The notes beneath the pieces were generated by a model, which saw only the letters and a list, made by a program, of their open reading frames with translations, was not told the DNA's origin and searched no databases. From positions 1,216 through 38,938 of IMG/VR virus record IMGVR_UViG_3300003690_000155: a stretch of DNA of 37,723 nucleotides; one strand, given 5' to 3'. The stretch comes from a virus. The position numbers and the translations under genes are program-made. Each line of letters begins with the position of its first letter. Position 1 is the first letter of the stretch. Positions 32,276 to 37,631 of the stretch are shown here, in pieces.

Positions 32276-32548
32276 ATGGCTCTTAAATCATCTGGAATAT
32301 TTTTCGACATTGGGCCCTTTGCCGAACATCAGGATTCAATAGCACAATTCGGCTCTAACATATATCTTTCGTATGCCATTTTAGAGTTATTTCAAAAGCA
32401 AAAAGATCTCGAAAAAATGTATCTCAATGCATTGGCCTTGGATGATGAGCAAAGTATGATTACTTATAAAGAAGAATTAGAATCACTTAGATCTTCTTTT
32501 AATGCTACTTTAGTAACAGCGTTTTCAGACATACCTGAAATATCATGA
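32276..32548 (+). CDS. Small helical protein of unknown function
   Basis: 90 residues; AGGAGAG precedes ATG 32276. It is mainly helical (LSYAILELFQKQKDLEKMYL, then TYKEELESLRSSFNATLV). The family is not recognised. It overlaps the following gene by 4 nt. Confidence 0.55.
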   Translation: MALKSSGIFFDIGPFAEHQDSIAQFGSNIYLSYAILELFQKQKDLEKMYLNALALDDEQSMITYKEELESLRSSFNATLVTAFSDIPEIS

Positions 32549-32814
32549 CCAAAATTTATATTTATTGTCTCTTCGATAGACAAGACACGTTTCACGGTGT
32601 ATACTCTTCTTTAAAGGCTGTTCATCGAGATGCGTTGAAAATAGCAAACAAAGGTAATTCAGAAGTTTTTTTGGTTGCACCTTTTGCTGACAAAACCGAT
32701 AAAGCATCGTTGGTAAACCTTCGCAATGTTTTTAAGGGAAAATGTGAGGTTAAAGCATATTACAAGTGCGGCATGAACGTAGCAAAGATTATTAAAATGA
32801 AACTCAAGGAATAG
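32545..32814 (+). CDS. Small alpha/beta protein of unknown function
   Basis: 89 residues. The pattern TKIYIYCLFDRQDTFHGVYS then SLKAVHRDALKIANKG suggests a short alpha/beta domain that responds to a ligand or partner, but I recognise no family. The ATGA overlap with the preceding gene indicates coupling. The glutaredoxin gene follows within 4 nt. Confidence 0.55.
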   Translation: MTKIYIYCLFDRQDTFHGVYSSLKAVHRDALKIANKGNSEVFLVAPFADKTDKASLVNLRNVFKGKCEVKAYYKCGMNVAKIIKMKLKE

Positions 32815-32818
32815 CATT

Positions 32819-33052
32819 GTGTTTTTAATTTATGGCGTGAGCGACTGTCCCTACTGTCTACGCGCATGCGCCGACCTAATGGAACAAGATAAACAATACG
32901 TATTTATTGATATGGATTTTGCTAAAGACTACCGCGAAATGATCACACAAAAATTTGACTGGACAACGTACCCAATTATTGTTATACTAATAGCAGGAGA
33001 AGAAAAAATTATTGGTGGCTATGATGAGCTACTAACGCATCTTGCTTCATAG
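32819..33052 (+). CDS. Glutaredoxin
   Basis: 77 residues with the glutaredoxin fold: active site DCPYC near residue 9, the cis-Pro loop WTTYPIIVILI and the GGYDEL glutathione-site motif. It uses glutathione to reduce disulphides, for example in ribonucleotide reductase. The start is GTG 32819, four bases after the upstream stop. A promoter-like sequence lies inside its 3' half. Confidence 0.82.
   Translation: MFLIYGVSDCPYCLRACADLMEQDKQYVFIDMDFAKDYREMITQKFDWTTYPIIVILIAGEEKIIGGYDELLTHLAS
32960..32988 (+). promoter_or_regulatory. Possible internal promoter in the glutaredoxin gene
   Basis: TGGACA (32960-32965), a 17-bp spacer and TATACT (32983-32988), preceded by TTGT as in other promoters here. 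It would feed the two SH3-like genes that follow. Confidence 0.35.
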
Positions 33053-33059
33053 TTACTAT

Positions 33060-33296
33060 ATGAGGCCAAAACGAGGGTGTTTAATTAGATGGGTCAGTGA
33101 TTACGAAACATACGCAGCATATCCCGATGGACTTGTTGGGTTTGATCCTGTATATCGTCACGGAATCGTTATGGAAATAGCGAGTGGTACTGATCCAGTT
33201 TCTATGATTGTGTTTTGCTACGATTGTAGTGGATGTAAATGGACACTGATAGATCTCAAAACCGAAGAGTATGAGGTATTAAGTAATGGAAAATAA
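33060..33296 (+). CDS. Small SH3-like protein (GCLIRW type)
   Basis: 78 residues from ATG 33060. The order RPKRGCLIRWVSDYE, then YRHGIVMEIA and a late strand ending EVLSNGK matches the plan of the right-end MKVGDLV proteins (basic GxLV strand, GIV strand, C-terminal EVxxES-like end). The C-terminal overlap with the next gene also starts at the same place: its end EVLSNGK contains the start of the following gene (11-nt overlap). The function is unknown. Confidence 0.6.
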   Translation: MRPKRGCLIRWVSDYETYAAYPDGLVGFDPVYRHGIVMEIASGTDPVSMIVFCYDCSGCKWTLIDLKTEEYEVLSNGK

Positions 33297-33666
33297 AACA
33301 AAGAAGATTAAGGTAGGTGATTTGGTGTGTATGCCACGCCGTCGCATACCAGGCATGGGAATTGTTGTAAGATATTCTGATGATTTAGCCAGAGAGAGTG
33401 GTGTTGATACGATGAAAATCTTGAAAGAAACCAGAGATATCATAGGCTACACAGACAGAGCACAGATATTTAAAAATGCTTATCATCGTTGTGGTGATAC
33501 CGAGTTTCTTGATCAAGCATTTTATTATAATGCTGCTGGGTGGGCAAGGAAGCCTAAGTTGAAGTTCGCATATGTAAAGTGGACGCGGAAGCCTTCTGAC
33601 TATACGATGAAAGCGGTATTCGCACCGGAGGCGTGGTATCCTGTCGAATGGCTAAAAAGTTATTGA
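33286..33666 (+). CDS. SH3-like protein with KVGDLV start and insert
   Basis: 126 residues. KKIKVGDLVCMPRRRIPGMG and IVVRYSDDL form the first two strands typical of the MKVGDLV family. A helical insert of about 50 residues follows, then LKFAYVKWTRKP and a final strand EAWYPVEWLKSY. It is probably a larger paralogue of the array proteins. A promoter for the tRNA cluster overlaps its stop. Confidence 0.62.
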   Translation: MENKTKKIKVGDLVCMPRRRIPGMGIVVRYSDDLARESGVDTMKILKETRDIIGYTDRAQIFKNAYHRCGDTEFLDQAFYYNAAGWARKPKLKFAYVKWTRKPSDYTMKAVFAPEAWYPVEWLKSY

Positions 33667-33691
33667 CTTTTCTGGTAGAGGCTGTTATACT
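33663..33691 (+). promoter_or_regulatory. Sigma-70-type promoter of the tRNA genes
   Basis: TTGACT (33663-33668), a 17-bp spacer and TATACT (33686-33691), ending 10 nt before the first tRNA. Confidence 0.8.
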
Positions 33692-33701
33692 GTATAACTA
33701 T

Positions 33702-33777
33702 GGGTCTATAGCTCAACTGGCAGAGCACCGGACTTTTAATCCGTAGGTTCTGGGTTCGAGTCCCAGTAGACCCACCA
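33702..33777 (+). tRNA. tRNA-Lys (UUU)
   Basis: 76-nt cloverleaf. Acceptor GGGTCTA pairs with TAGACCC; the D-arm is GCTC...GAGC; the anticodon loop CTTTTAA gives UUU; the T-arm CTGGG-TTCGAGT-CCCAG is perfect; CCA is encoded. The outermost anticodon-stem pair is a C-U mismatch. Confidence 0.93.
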
Positions 33778-33779
33778 AT

Positions 33780-33856
33780 GGGCTCTTAGCTCAGTTGGTC
33801 AGAGCACCCGGCTCATAACCGGATGGTCCTGGGTTCAAGTCCCAGAGAGCCCACCA
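33780..33856 (+). tRNA. tRNA-Met (CAU), elongator type or Ile2
   Basis: 77 nt. Acceptor GGGCTCT pairs with AGAGCCC; the D-arm is GCTC...GAGC; the anticodon loop CTCATAA gives CAU; the T-arm is CTGGG-TTCAAGT-CCCAG; CCA is encoded. A paired first base excludes initiator tRNA. A lysidine-modified Ile tRNA reading AUA cannot be excluded. Confidence 0.9.
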
Positions 33857-33914
33857 TTTTTGGCTCATCCTACCTGAGCCGCCACTAATAACTAACAATA
33901 AAAGGAGATAAATC

Positions 33915-33986
33915 ATGATGATATTTGGATGCGCCACTGCTATGGCATGTGCCATATTTTTTACCTACGTTCTTGCTACCGAATAA
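33915..33986 (+). CDS. 23-residue membrane micropeptide
   Basis: A tiny frame with a strong AAAGGAG eight bases before the ATG. The product is MMIFGCATAMACAIFFTYVL followed by ATE, almost all hydrophobic, long enough for one transmembrane helix. It stands alone between the tRNA pair and a structured segment. The strong ribosome-binding site argues that it is made; the role is unknown (lysis, exclusion or regulation of translation by a leader peptide are all possible). Confidence 0.5.
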   Translation: MMIFGCATAMACAIFFTYVLATE

Positions 33987-34051
33987 CTGGAAATAGCCTG
34001 CCTTCCGTTTCAGCGGCGAAGTGGCGTTCGCCTTAAGCTGCAAGCTACCAG
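33987..34051 (+). ncRNA. Candidate structured RNA downstream of the tRNAs
   Basis: Four nested complementary blocks occur in order: CTGG/CCAG (33987-33990 with 34048-34051), TAGC/GCTA (33994-33997 with 34044-34047), CAGC/GCTG (34011-34014 with 34037-34040) and GGCGAA/TTCGCC (34015-34020 with 34027-34032). Together they give a single long hairpin with internal loops. No reading frame spans it. The segment 33987-34142 has no gene. Confidence 0.45.
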
Positions 34052-34142
34052 TACGAAGAGTTATGTGGAGTAATTGTTAACACGATGAAGCATAATTATA
34101 CGAGATAGTGTTGGGAAGGTACCAGTTTTCTTAAAAAAGTTC

Positions 34143-34171
34143 TTGACTTCTCGAATTAGAGATGCTACTAT
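34143..34171 (+). promoter_or_regulatory. Sigma-70-type promoter
   Basis: TTGACT (34143-34148), a 17-bp spacer and TACTAT (34166-34171; weaker -10), 40 nt before a TTG-started gene led by GAGGAGG. Confidence 0.55.
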
Positions 34172-34211
34172 TGAGAAAGTTAGACAAAATAACAATTCTT
34201 GAGGAGGTAAC

Positions 34212-34685
34212 TTGTCTGTATATGATACTTTGAAACAGCTTAAGCTGTCAGAAGATGCCATGGCTATTCTTACATGTAGTGAGGGCACGGATGTGTTTAT
34301 TCACAACGAAACGGAGGTAGAAACTGCATTAGCGGAAACTGATGTGGTGAACAACTTAAGCACGCTACTTGCCACGCCTGGTTTAGATGTGCGTGACTGC
34401 TGGAGTGGAAGCAGCATCTTAAATACTTTGCGAGAGGATGGCTACCTCGATGACTATGGGCGAGATAATACATTCGCTGAATATCTTACCGAGACTATTA
34501 ACGAAAACTTCTATGATACTGAAATCGTTGAGAGTTCAACGGAGAAGTATGACCATAAACGGGGCTTCACTACGCTTACGGCAGTCGTGCAGATTCCGGT
34601 AACCAATCTTATTTATCACACCCCCCATCTGGGAGGATGGGAGATCGCCGTTAAGACACAACATGGCACCTTAAACCTGGAATAA
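34212..34685 (+). CDS. Conserved-looking phage protein of unknown function
   Basis: 157 residues from TTG 34212, with GAGGAGG at 5 nt. It is mixed alpha/beta (YDTLKQLKLSEDAMAILTCS at the start, then CWSGSSILNTLREDGYLDDY and FTTLTAVVQIPVTNLIYHTP). The family is not recognised. It ends 6 nt before tRNA-Arg and probably shares that transcript. Confidence 0.55.
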   Translation: MSVYDTLKQLKLSEDAMAILTCSEGTDVFIHNETEVETALAETDVVNNLSTLLATPGLDVRDCWSGSSILNTLREDGYLDDYGRDNTFAEYLTETINENFYDTEIVESSTEKYDHKRGFTTLTAVVQIPVTNLIYHTPHLGGWEIAVKTQHGTLNLE

Positions 34686-34691
34686 ATACAC

Positions 34692-34766
34692 GGGTCTATG
34701 GTGAAAGGGATATCACAAGAGACTTCTAATCTCTCGTTCCAGGTTCGAGTCCTGGTAGACCTACCA
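34692..34766 (+). tRNA. tRNA-Arg (UCU)
   Basis: 75 nt. Acceptor GGGTCTA pairs with TAGACCT (one G-U); anticodon stem AGAGA/TCTCT around loop CTTCTAA gives UCU, reading AGA; the T-arm is CCAGG-TTCGAGT-CCTGG; CCA is encoded. The D-arm is short and weakly paired. Confidence 0.85.
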
Positions 34767-34769
34767 AGT

Positions 34770-34854
34770 GGGGGCGTATCCCAGCCGTCTTATAAGCGGT
34801 GCATTAAACTTGGGTAACTGGTGCATATGGGTTCGAGTCCCATCGCCCCTACCA
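34770..34854 (+). tRNA. tRNA-like element, possibly tRNA-Ile (UAU) with abnormal D-arm and variable region
   Basis: 85 nt. Acceptor GGGGGCG pairs with CGCCCCT; the T-arm ATGGG-TTCGAGT-CCCAT is perfect; CCA is encoded. The only good anticodon-like hairpin is GCCGT-CTTATAA-GCGGT (two wobbles), giving UAU. Only seven bases (TATCCCA) separate it from the acceptor, leaving no D-arm, and 26 nt lie between it and the T-arm, where GCATT/GGTGC can pair. It could be a degenerate tRNA or an unusual tRNA mimic. Confidence 0.5.
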
Positions 34855-34874
34855 TTTTACAAAAGGAAAAAACA

Positions 34875-35120
34875 ATGACTTGGACAGCTATTTTATACAA
34901 CGGAGATACTCACTTTAAGCAGGTATTTTACGGTTCCCATGACAGTCGCGAGGCTATTAAGGAGGCACAAACAAAGTTTGGACAGTTTTGGCCCCCTGGC
35001 GTTGACGTTACATTAACGCGCGTTAACGTAGTGGCAGTGATACCGGGGGAAAATCCAGTATATATTAACGAACCAAAGACAATACCGAACAAACAAGAAG
35101 AGGAAAGGAGAGAACTTTAA
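34875..35120 (+). CDS. Small protein of unknown function
   Basis: 81 residues from ATG 34875 with AAAAGG upstream. It has a strand-rich start (TWTAILYNGDTHFKQVFYGS), a helix (SREAIKEAQTKFGQFW) and a charged tail. The family is not recognised. It overlaps the next gene by one base. Confidence 0.55.
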   Translation: MTWTAILYNGDTHFKQVFYGSHDSREAIKEAQTKFGQFWPPGVDVTLTRVNVVAVIPGENPVYINEPKTIPNKQEEERREL

Positions 35121-35416
35121 TGAGACTTAATAAACAGATTATCTGCAAGGATGGTTTTACTATGAGCGTCCAAGCTAATCAGGGTGCTTACTGTACGCCA
35201 CGTATTGACAGTGCAAGTAAGTACGTAGCGGTAGAGGTTGGATACCCGAGCGAGAAAGAGGATCTATTGTTGGAATGGGCGGAAAGCCCCCAAACACCTA
35301 CCCAATCGGTCTATGGTTGGGTACCCGCAACGCAGATCACCCTTGTGATCGCCAAACACGGAGGTATCGTATCAGGTAAACTGCCCCCAGGCATCCCATA
35401 CTTGACAGCAACTTGA
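35120..35416 (+). CDS. Conserved-looking small phage protein of unknown function
   Basis: 98 residues. CKDGFTMSVQANQGAYCTPR, then YVAVEVGYPSEKED and VYGWVPATQITLVIAKHGGI form a pattern typical of a small conserved phage protein with a metal- or ligand-like HGG end; no function can be assigned. AAAGGAG lies upstream of ATG 35120. Its last codons contain the first of two 17-bp TTGACA direct-repeat elements. Confidence 0.58.
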   Translation: MRLNKQIICKDGFTMSVQANQGAYCTPRIDSASKYVAVEVGYPSEKEDLLLEWAESPQTPTQSVYGWVPATQITLVIAKHGGIVSGKLPPGIPYLTAT

Positions 35417-35418
35417 CA
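35402..35418 (+). repeat. TTGACA-N5-TTGACA direct repeat (copy 1)
   Basis: TTGACA at 35402 and 35413, 11 bp apart, matching TTGACAnnnACTTGACA, which is also found at 36030-36046. Neither hexamer has a good -10 at 17 bp, so an operator-like or remnant role is possible. Confidence 0.4.
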
Positions 35419-35426
35419 TTTATTGC

Positions 35427-35455
35427 TTGCATCTTTTGTAAAAGAGTGGCATACT
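35427..35455 (+). promoter_or_regulatory. Weak promoter candidate
   Basis: TTGCAT (35427-35432), a 17-bp spacer and CATACT (35450-35455), 8 nt before the GTG/ATG of the next gene. That spacing is tight for a ribosome-binding site, so the call is low. Confidence 0.3.
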
Positions 35456-35463
35456 TATAAGTG

Positions 35464-35652
35464 ATGAAGACTTTTAAGCCCGGCGATTTGGTTGTCATTA
35501 CAGACGGCACCCATCAAGATCAGATCCCTGATCATCGCACCGGGCTTATTGTCCGAGAAGGGGAACACAGGAACAGTTATATCGTGTTGTTTCCTAATCG
35601 CGCAGAGCTAAAGTTTCACGCGATGTTCTTGGAAAAAACTACATCAACTTAG
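35464..35652 (+). CDS. Small MKxxxPGDLV protein (SH3-like)
   Basis: 62 residues from ATG 35464 (GTG 35461 in the same frame). MKTFKPGDLVVITDGTHQDQ and RTGLIVREGE, then YIVLFPNRAELKFHAMFLEK, follow the plan of the right-end array: first GDLV strand, GLIV strand, later strands. It lacks the C-terminal EVxxESR because no family gene follows directly. No strong ribosome-binding site is visible. Confidence 0.6.
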   Translation: MKTFKPGDLVVITDGTHQDQIPDHRTGLIVREGEHRNSYIVLFPNRAELKFHAMFLEKTTST

Positions 35653-35691
35653 GGTATACAAACCATTTTTACACACAAGGAATAACCATTT

Positions 35692-36033
35692 ATGCGCTAC
35701 GATTTCGATATTAAGATGACATGGACAAAAGACAACAAGAAAGAAGATAACGTAGTGAACCTGGGCGATTATCGCCAGCAAAAAGAGAAGGAAGAACTTA
35801 CCAAACTAATGAACTTGGTTACTGATCTTTTATACGAATGTCCGCCGGAAAGCAAGGCATTTTATGTTTCGTTAGAGGAAATGCGCGGCCAGGGCGATTG
35901 GGTACCACCGGAACCTGTAGGGGTAGTTATGATGATAGAAAACGTGCATGACATGTATCGTATCACGGTTTTATTCGGTTCTCTCCATCAGGTATACCTT
36001 TCACACGAACTTGTATTAGTCAGCGAGGCTTGA
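35692..36033 (+). CDS. Small protein with C-terminal SH3-like half
   Basis: 113 residues. The N-terminal part is charged and helical (NVVNLGDYRQQKEKEELTKL). The C-terminal part (PVGVVMMIENVHDMYRITVL, then GSLHQVYLSHELVLVSEA) matches the last three strands of the MKVGDLV family. Probably a diverged relative. Its stop lies inside the second TTGACA direct repeat. AAGGAAT is a weak ribosome-binding site. Confidence 0.5.
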   Translation: MRYDFDIKMTWTKDNKKEDNVVNLGDYRQQKEKEELTKLMNLVTDLLYECPPESKAFYVSLEEMRGQGDWVPPEPVGVVMMIENVHDMYRITVLFGSLHQVYLSHELVLVSEA

Positions 36034-36046
36034 CACTTACTTGACA
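36030..36046 (+). repeat. TTGACA-N5-TTGACA direct repeat (copy 2)
   Basis: TTGACA at 36030 and 36041; same 11-bp spacing and ACTTGACA second half as at 35402-35418. It lies directly upstream of the promoter at 36056. Confidence 0.4.
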
Positions 36047-36055
36047 ACTTTTCTC

Positions 36056-36084
36056 TTGACTTTGGTGCCATCCGGTGCTATATT
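36056..36084 (+). promoter_or_regulatory. Sigma-70-type promoter of the small-gene array
   Basis: TTGACT (36056-36061), a 17-bp spacer and TATATT (36079-36084), then AAGGAG before the ATG at 36105. It probably drives all genes to the window end. Confidence 0.75.
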
Positions 36085-36104
36085 TATAGAGTAAGGAGAA
36101 AAAA

Positions 36105-36269
36105 ATGAACCTGACAACTGATGAAATCATCGCGCTGATCGATTGTGTCAACAATCGGATCGATGATCTGGAAGACTGCGCCATGTATGGCGATGCCGAC
36201 GAGATCGAAAGCGAGATCAAATCGCTCAACGAACTGTTGACAAAACTTAATAAAGAAGCAGGGGCTTAA
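36105..36269 (+). CDS. 54-residue helical protein
   Basis: A short frame with AAGGAG 7 nt before ATG 36105. The product is acidic and helical (TTDEIIALIDCVNNRIDDLE, then EIESEIKSLNELLTKLNKEA), probably a helical hairpin or coiled coil. No known family. It is first behind a strong promoter and is followed after one base by the next gene. Confidence 0.6.
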   Translation: MNLTTDEIIALIDCVNNRIDDLEDCAMYGDADEIESEIKSLNELLTKLNKEAGA

Positions 36270-36270
36270 A

Positions 36271-36615
36271 ATGGGTTATCGTTCAGAAGTCGTTTTTATC
36301 GTCGCCAAAGAGGTGATGCCACAGTTTTTAGCCACAATGGCAAAGTCACCAGAGGCACGCAAGATGTGTTTTTCAGAGACAGACATGCGTATCAAAGACT
36401 TTCAAGGAGATGGTAATATCCTGTTCAACTGGTCATACGTTAAGTGGTATGAGGGTTACGAAGAGATCGACGCCATCACCGATTTTATGGACTGGTGCGA
36501 CGATGAAGACGAACATGGTTATCGTTTTTGTCGGGTAGGTGAGAATGATGATGATAACGTGGTGCGAGGCTGGGGCTTTGACGATGTTTATATTTCACGG
36601 AGTATTACGTTTTAA
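36271..36615 (+). CDS. Conserved-looking phage protein (MGYRSE type), unknown function
   Basis: 114 residues. It starts MGYRSEVVFIVAKEVMPQFL and has an acidic centre (DFMDWCDDEDEHGYRFCRVG) and a beta-rich end. The opening resembles small hypothetical proteins common in phages (MGYRSxV), with no established function. Its stop TAA shares a base with the next start. Confidence 0.6.
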   Translation: MGYRSEVVFIVAKEVMPQFLATMAKSPEARKMCFSETDMRIKDFQGDGNILFNWSYVKWYEGYEEIDAITDFMDWCDDEDEHGYRFCRVGENDDDNVVRGWGFDDVYISRSITF

Positions 36616-36737
36616 TGGAGCACTTGTTTGCTAACTGCCATCAGGAGCTATCGCTTCTCGTTATGTGGGCATCTTCGTTGCCTTTTCTGGGCGTGTACCT
36701 TAAATATCTATGGAGCGAGACAAATGAAAATCGGTGA
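36615..36737 (+). CDS. 40-residue membrane peptide feeding the array
   Basis: ATG 36615 overlaps the previous stop. The product MEHLFANCHQELSLLVMWAS, SLPFLGVYLKYLW then SETNENR has one likely transmembrane helix. Its last codons, ending ENR-stop, overlap the start of the first MKxGDLV gene by exactly 14 nt, the same overlap used between array members, so its C-terminus has been shaped by the array start sequence. Confidence 0.6.
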   Translation: MEHLFANCHQELSLLVMWASSLPFLGVYLKYLWSETNENR

Positions 36738-36924
36738 TTTGGTGGTACATTCTAATACAGGTGAATACAACTTTGGTGTTGGACTGGTGGTTAAGTTCCT
36801 TTTTCATGACGATTTTGGAGATGCTCGGTGGGGCGTCGTATGGAGTAACCCGCGTTGGACGCAGTCCGATGGTACGTCTGTGACATATGAAAGCGAAGTG
36901 AAGGTTATAAATGAAAGTCGGTGA
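36724..36924 (+). CDS. MKIGDLV array gene 1
   Basis: 66 residues: MKIGDLVVHSNTGEYNFGVG, strands LVVKFLF and WGVVWSN, ending KVINESR. It is predicted to be a small beta-barrel of SH3/KOW type. The first GDLV strand and the GxGLVV strand recur in all members, while the loops differ. The last 14 nt double as the start of the next copy. Confidence 0.72.
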   Translation: MKIGDLVVHSNTGEYNFGVGLVVKFLFHDDFGDARWGVVWSNPRWTQSDGTSVTYESEVKVINESR

Positions 36925-37025
36925 TTTGGTGAAACATAAATACTATCGTTTTACGGGTATTGCGTTCTGGTGAGTTACGTAACTGGTGGTCGTCGGATAT
37001 GGAGGTGATCAGTGAAAGCAGGTGA
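36911..37025 (+). pseudogene. MKVGDLV array gene 2, decayed copy
   Basis: From ATG 36911 the frame reads MKVGDLVKHKYYRFTGIAFW and stops at 36973. The expected family ending appears in the +1 frame (SSDMEVISESR, stop 37023-37025). The copy is about 85 bp shorter than its neighbours and shifted. The start overlap and the downstream ribosome-binding site are kept, so coupling to the next gene may still work by reinitiation. Confidence 0.65.
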
Positions 37026-37227
37026 TTTAGTAACATATAAGTCTGTGTTTAAACGGGCTGACCTCCTTAGAAAGCGGGGTCTTCGCCCCGCCTTGGGTGT
37101 AGTGGTCTATGTGCAGAACTGCCCTATTAGTGTAACTTATCCTGTCTGGATATCGTGGAACTTTTTAAATAACGACATTAGAGAACAAAACAGCTATGAG
37201 TTGGAGGTTATAAATGAAAGTCGGTGA
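37012..37227 (+). CDS. MKAGDLV array gene 3
   Basis: 71 residues from GTG 37012: MKAGDLVTYKSVFKRADLLR, GVVVYVQN, PVWISWNF, ending ELEVINESR. Same plan as gene 1, with a longer basic first loop. The GTG is preceded by GGAGGTG, which is part of the family C-terminal codons of the decayed copy. Confidence 0.72.
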   Translation: MKAGDLVTYKSVFKRADLLRKRGLRPALGVVVYVQNCPISVTYPVWISWNFLNNDIREQNSYELEVINESR

Positions 37228-37423
37228 CTTGGTGACGAAGGACAGAAGCCGCATGGACAAATCAAACTTTTTCTATGATGCGTGGTTACAGATAGGTATT
37301 GTTTTAAGTATCGAGTTCAACCCCCCGACCGCTCATGGCAGCGATATTGAAGTCTTTTGGTCTAAGATCGGCGTAAGCTGGGAAGACGAGATTGCATTAG
37401 AGGTGCTAAGTGAAAGTCGGTGA
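37214..37423 (+). CDS. MKVGDLV array gene 4
   Basis: 69 residues: MKVGDLVTKDRSRMDKSNFF, IGIVLSIEF, IEVFWSKIG, ending ALEVLSESR. The ATG overlaps the stop of gene 3 by 14 nt and is preceded by GGAGGT. It is conserved at the ends and in the strands; loops are unrelated to those of other copies. Confidence 0.72.
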   Translation: MKVGDLVTKDRSRMDKSNFFYDAWLQIGIVLSIEFNPPTAHGSDIEVFWSKIGVSWEDEIALEVLSESR

Positions 37424-37631
37424 TCTGGTGAGGTTCAAAAGAGCACACGTGTTGGACCCCGGTTTTGCGTATTGTAGCGACTGGGTAGGTCTTATAACAA
37501 AACGTGTAAAGCCACCCGCAGAGTTGAACGAGGTTATTACGATTCACTGGACTTGTCCCGATCACGGAACATTTCAAGCTGAATACACTTACGATGATGA
37601 ACTGCTGGAGATGATCAGTGAAGGTAGGTGA
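37410..37631 (+). CDS. MKVGDLV array gene 5
   Basis: 73 residues from GTG 37410: MKVGDLVRFKRAHVLDPGFA, WVGLITKRV, ITIHWTCP, ending LLEMISEGR. It has the same 14-nt overlap with gene 4, with GAGGTG as ribosome-binding site inside the upstream codons for EVL. Confidence 0.72.
   Translation: MKVGDLVRFKRAHVLDPGFAYCSDWVGLITKRVKPPAELNEVITIHWTCPDHGTFQAEYTYDDELLEMISEGR

Noticed and set aside
33780-33856. Initiator tRNA-fMet
   Set aside because: The first base pairs with position 72 and the anticodon stem lacks the three G-C pairs of initiators.
33862-33880. GGCTCA/TGAGCC hairpin as the terminator of the first tRNA pair
   Set aside because: The T-run is before the hairpin, not after it, so it is not a standard rho-independent terminator on the plus strand.
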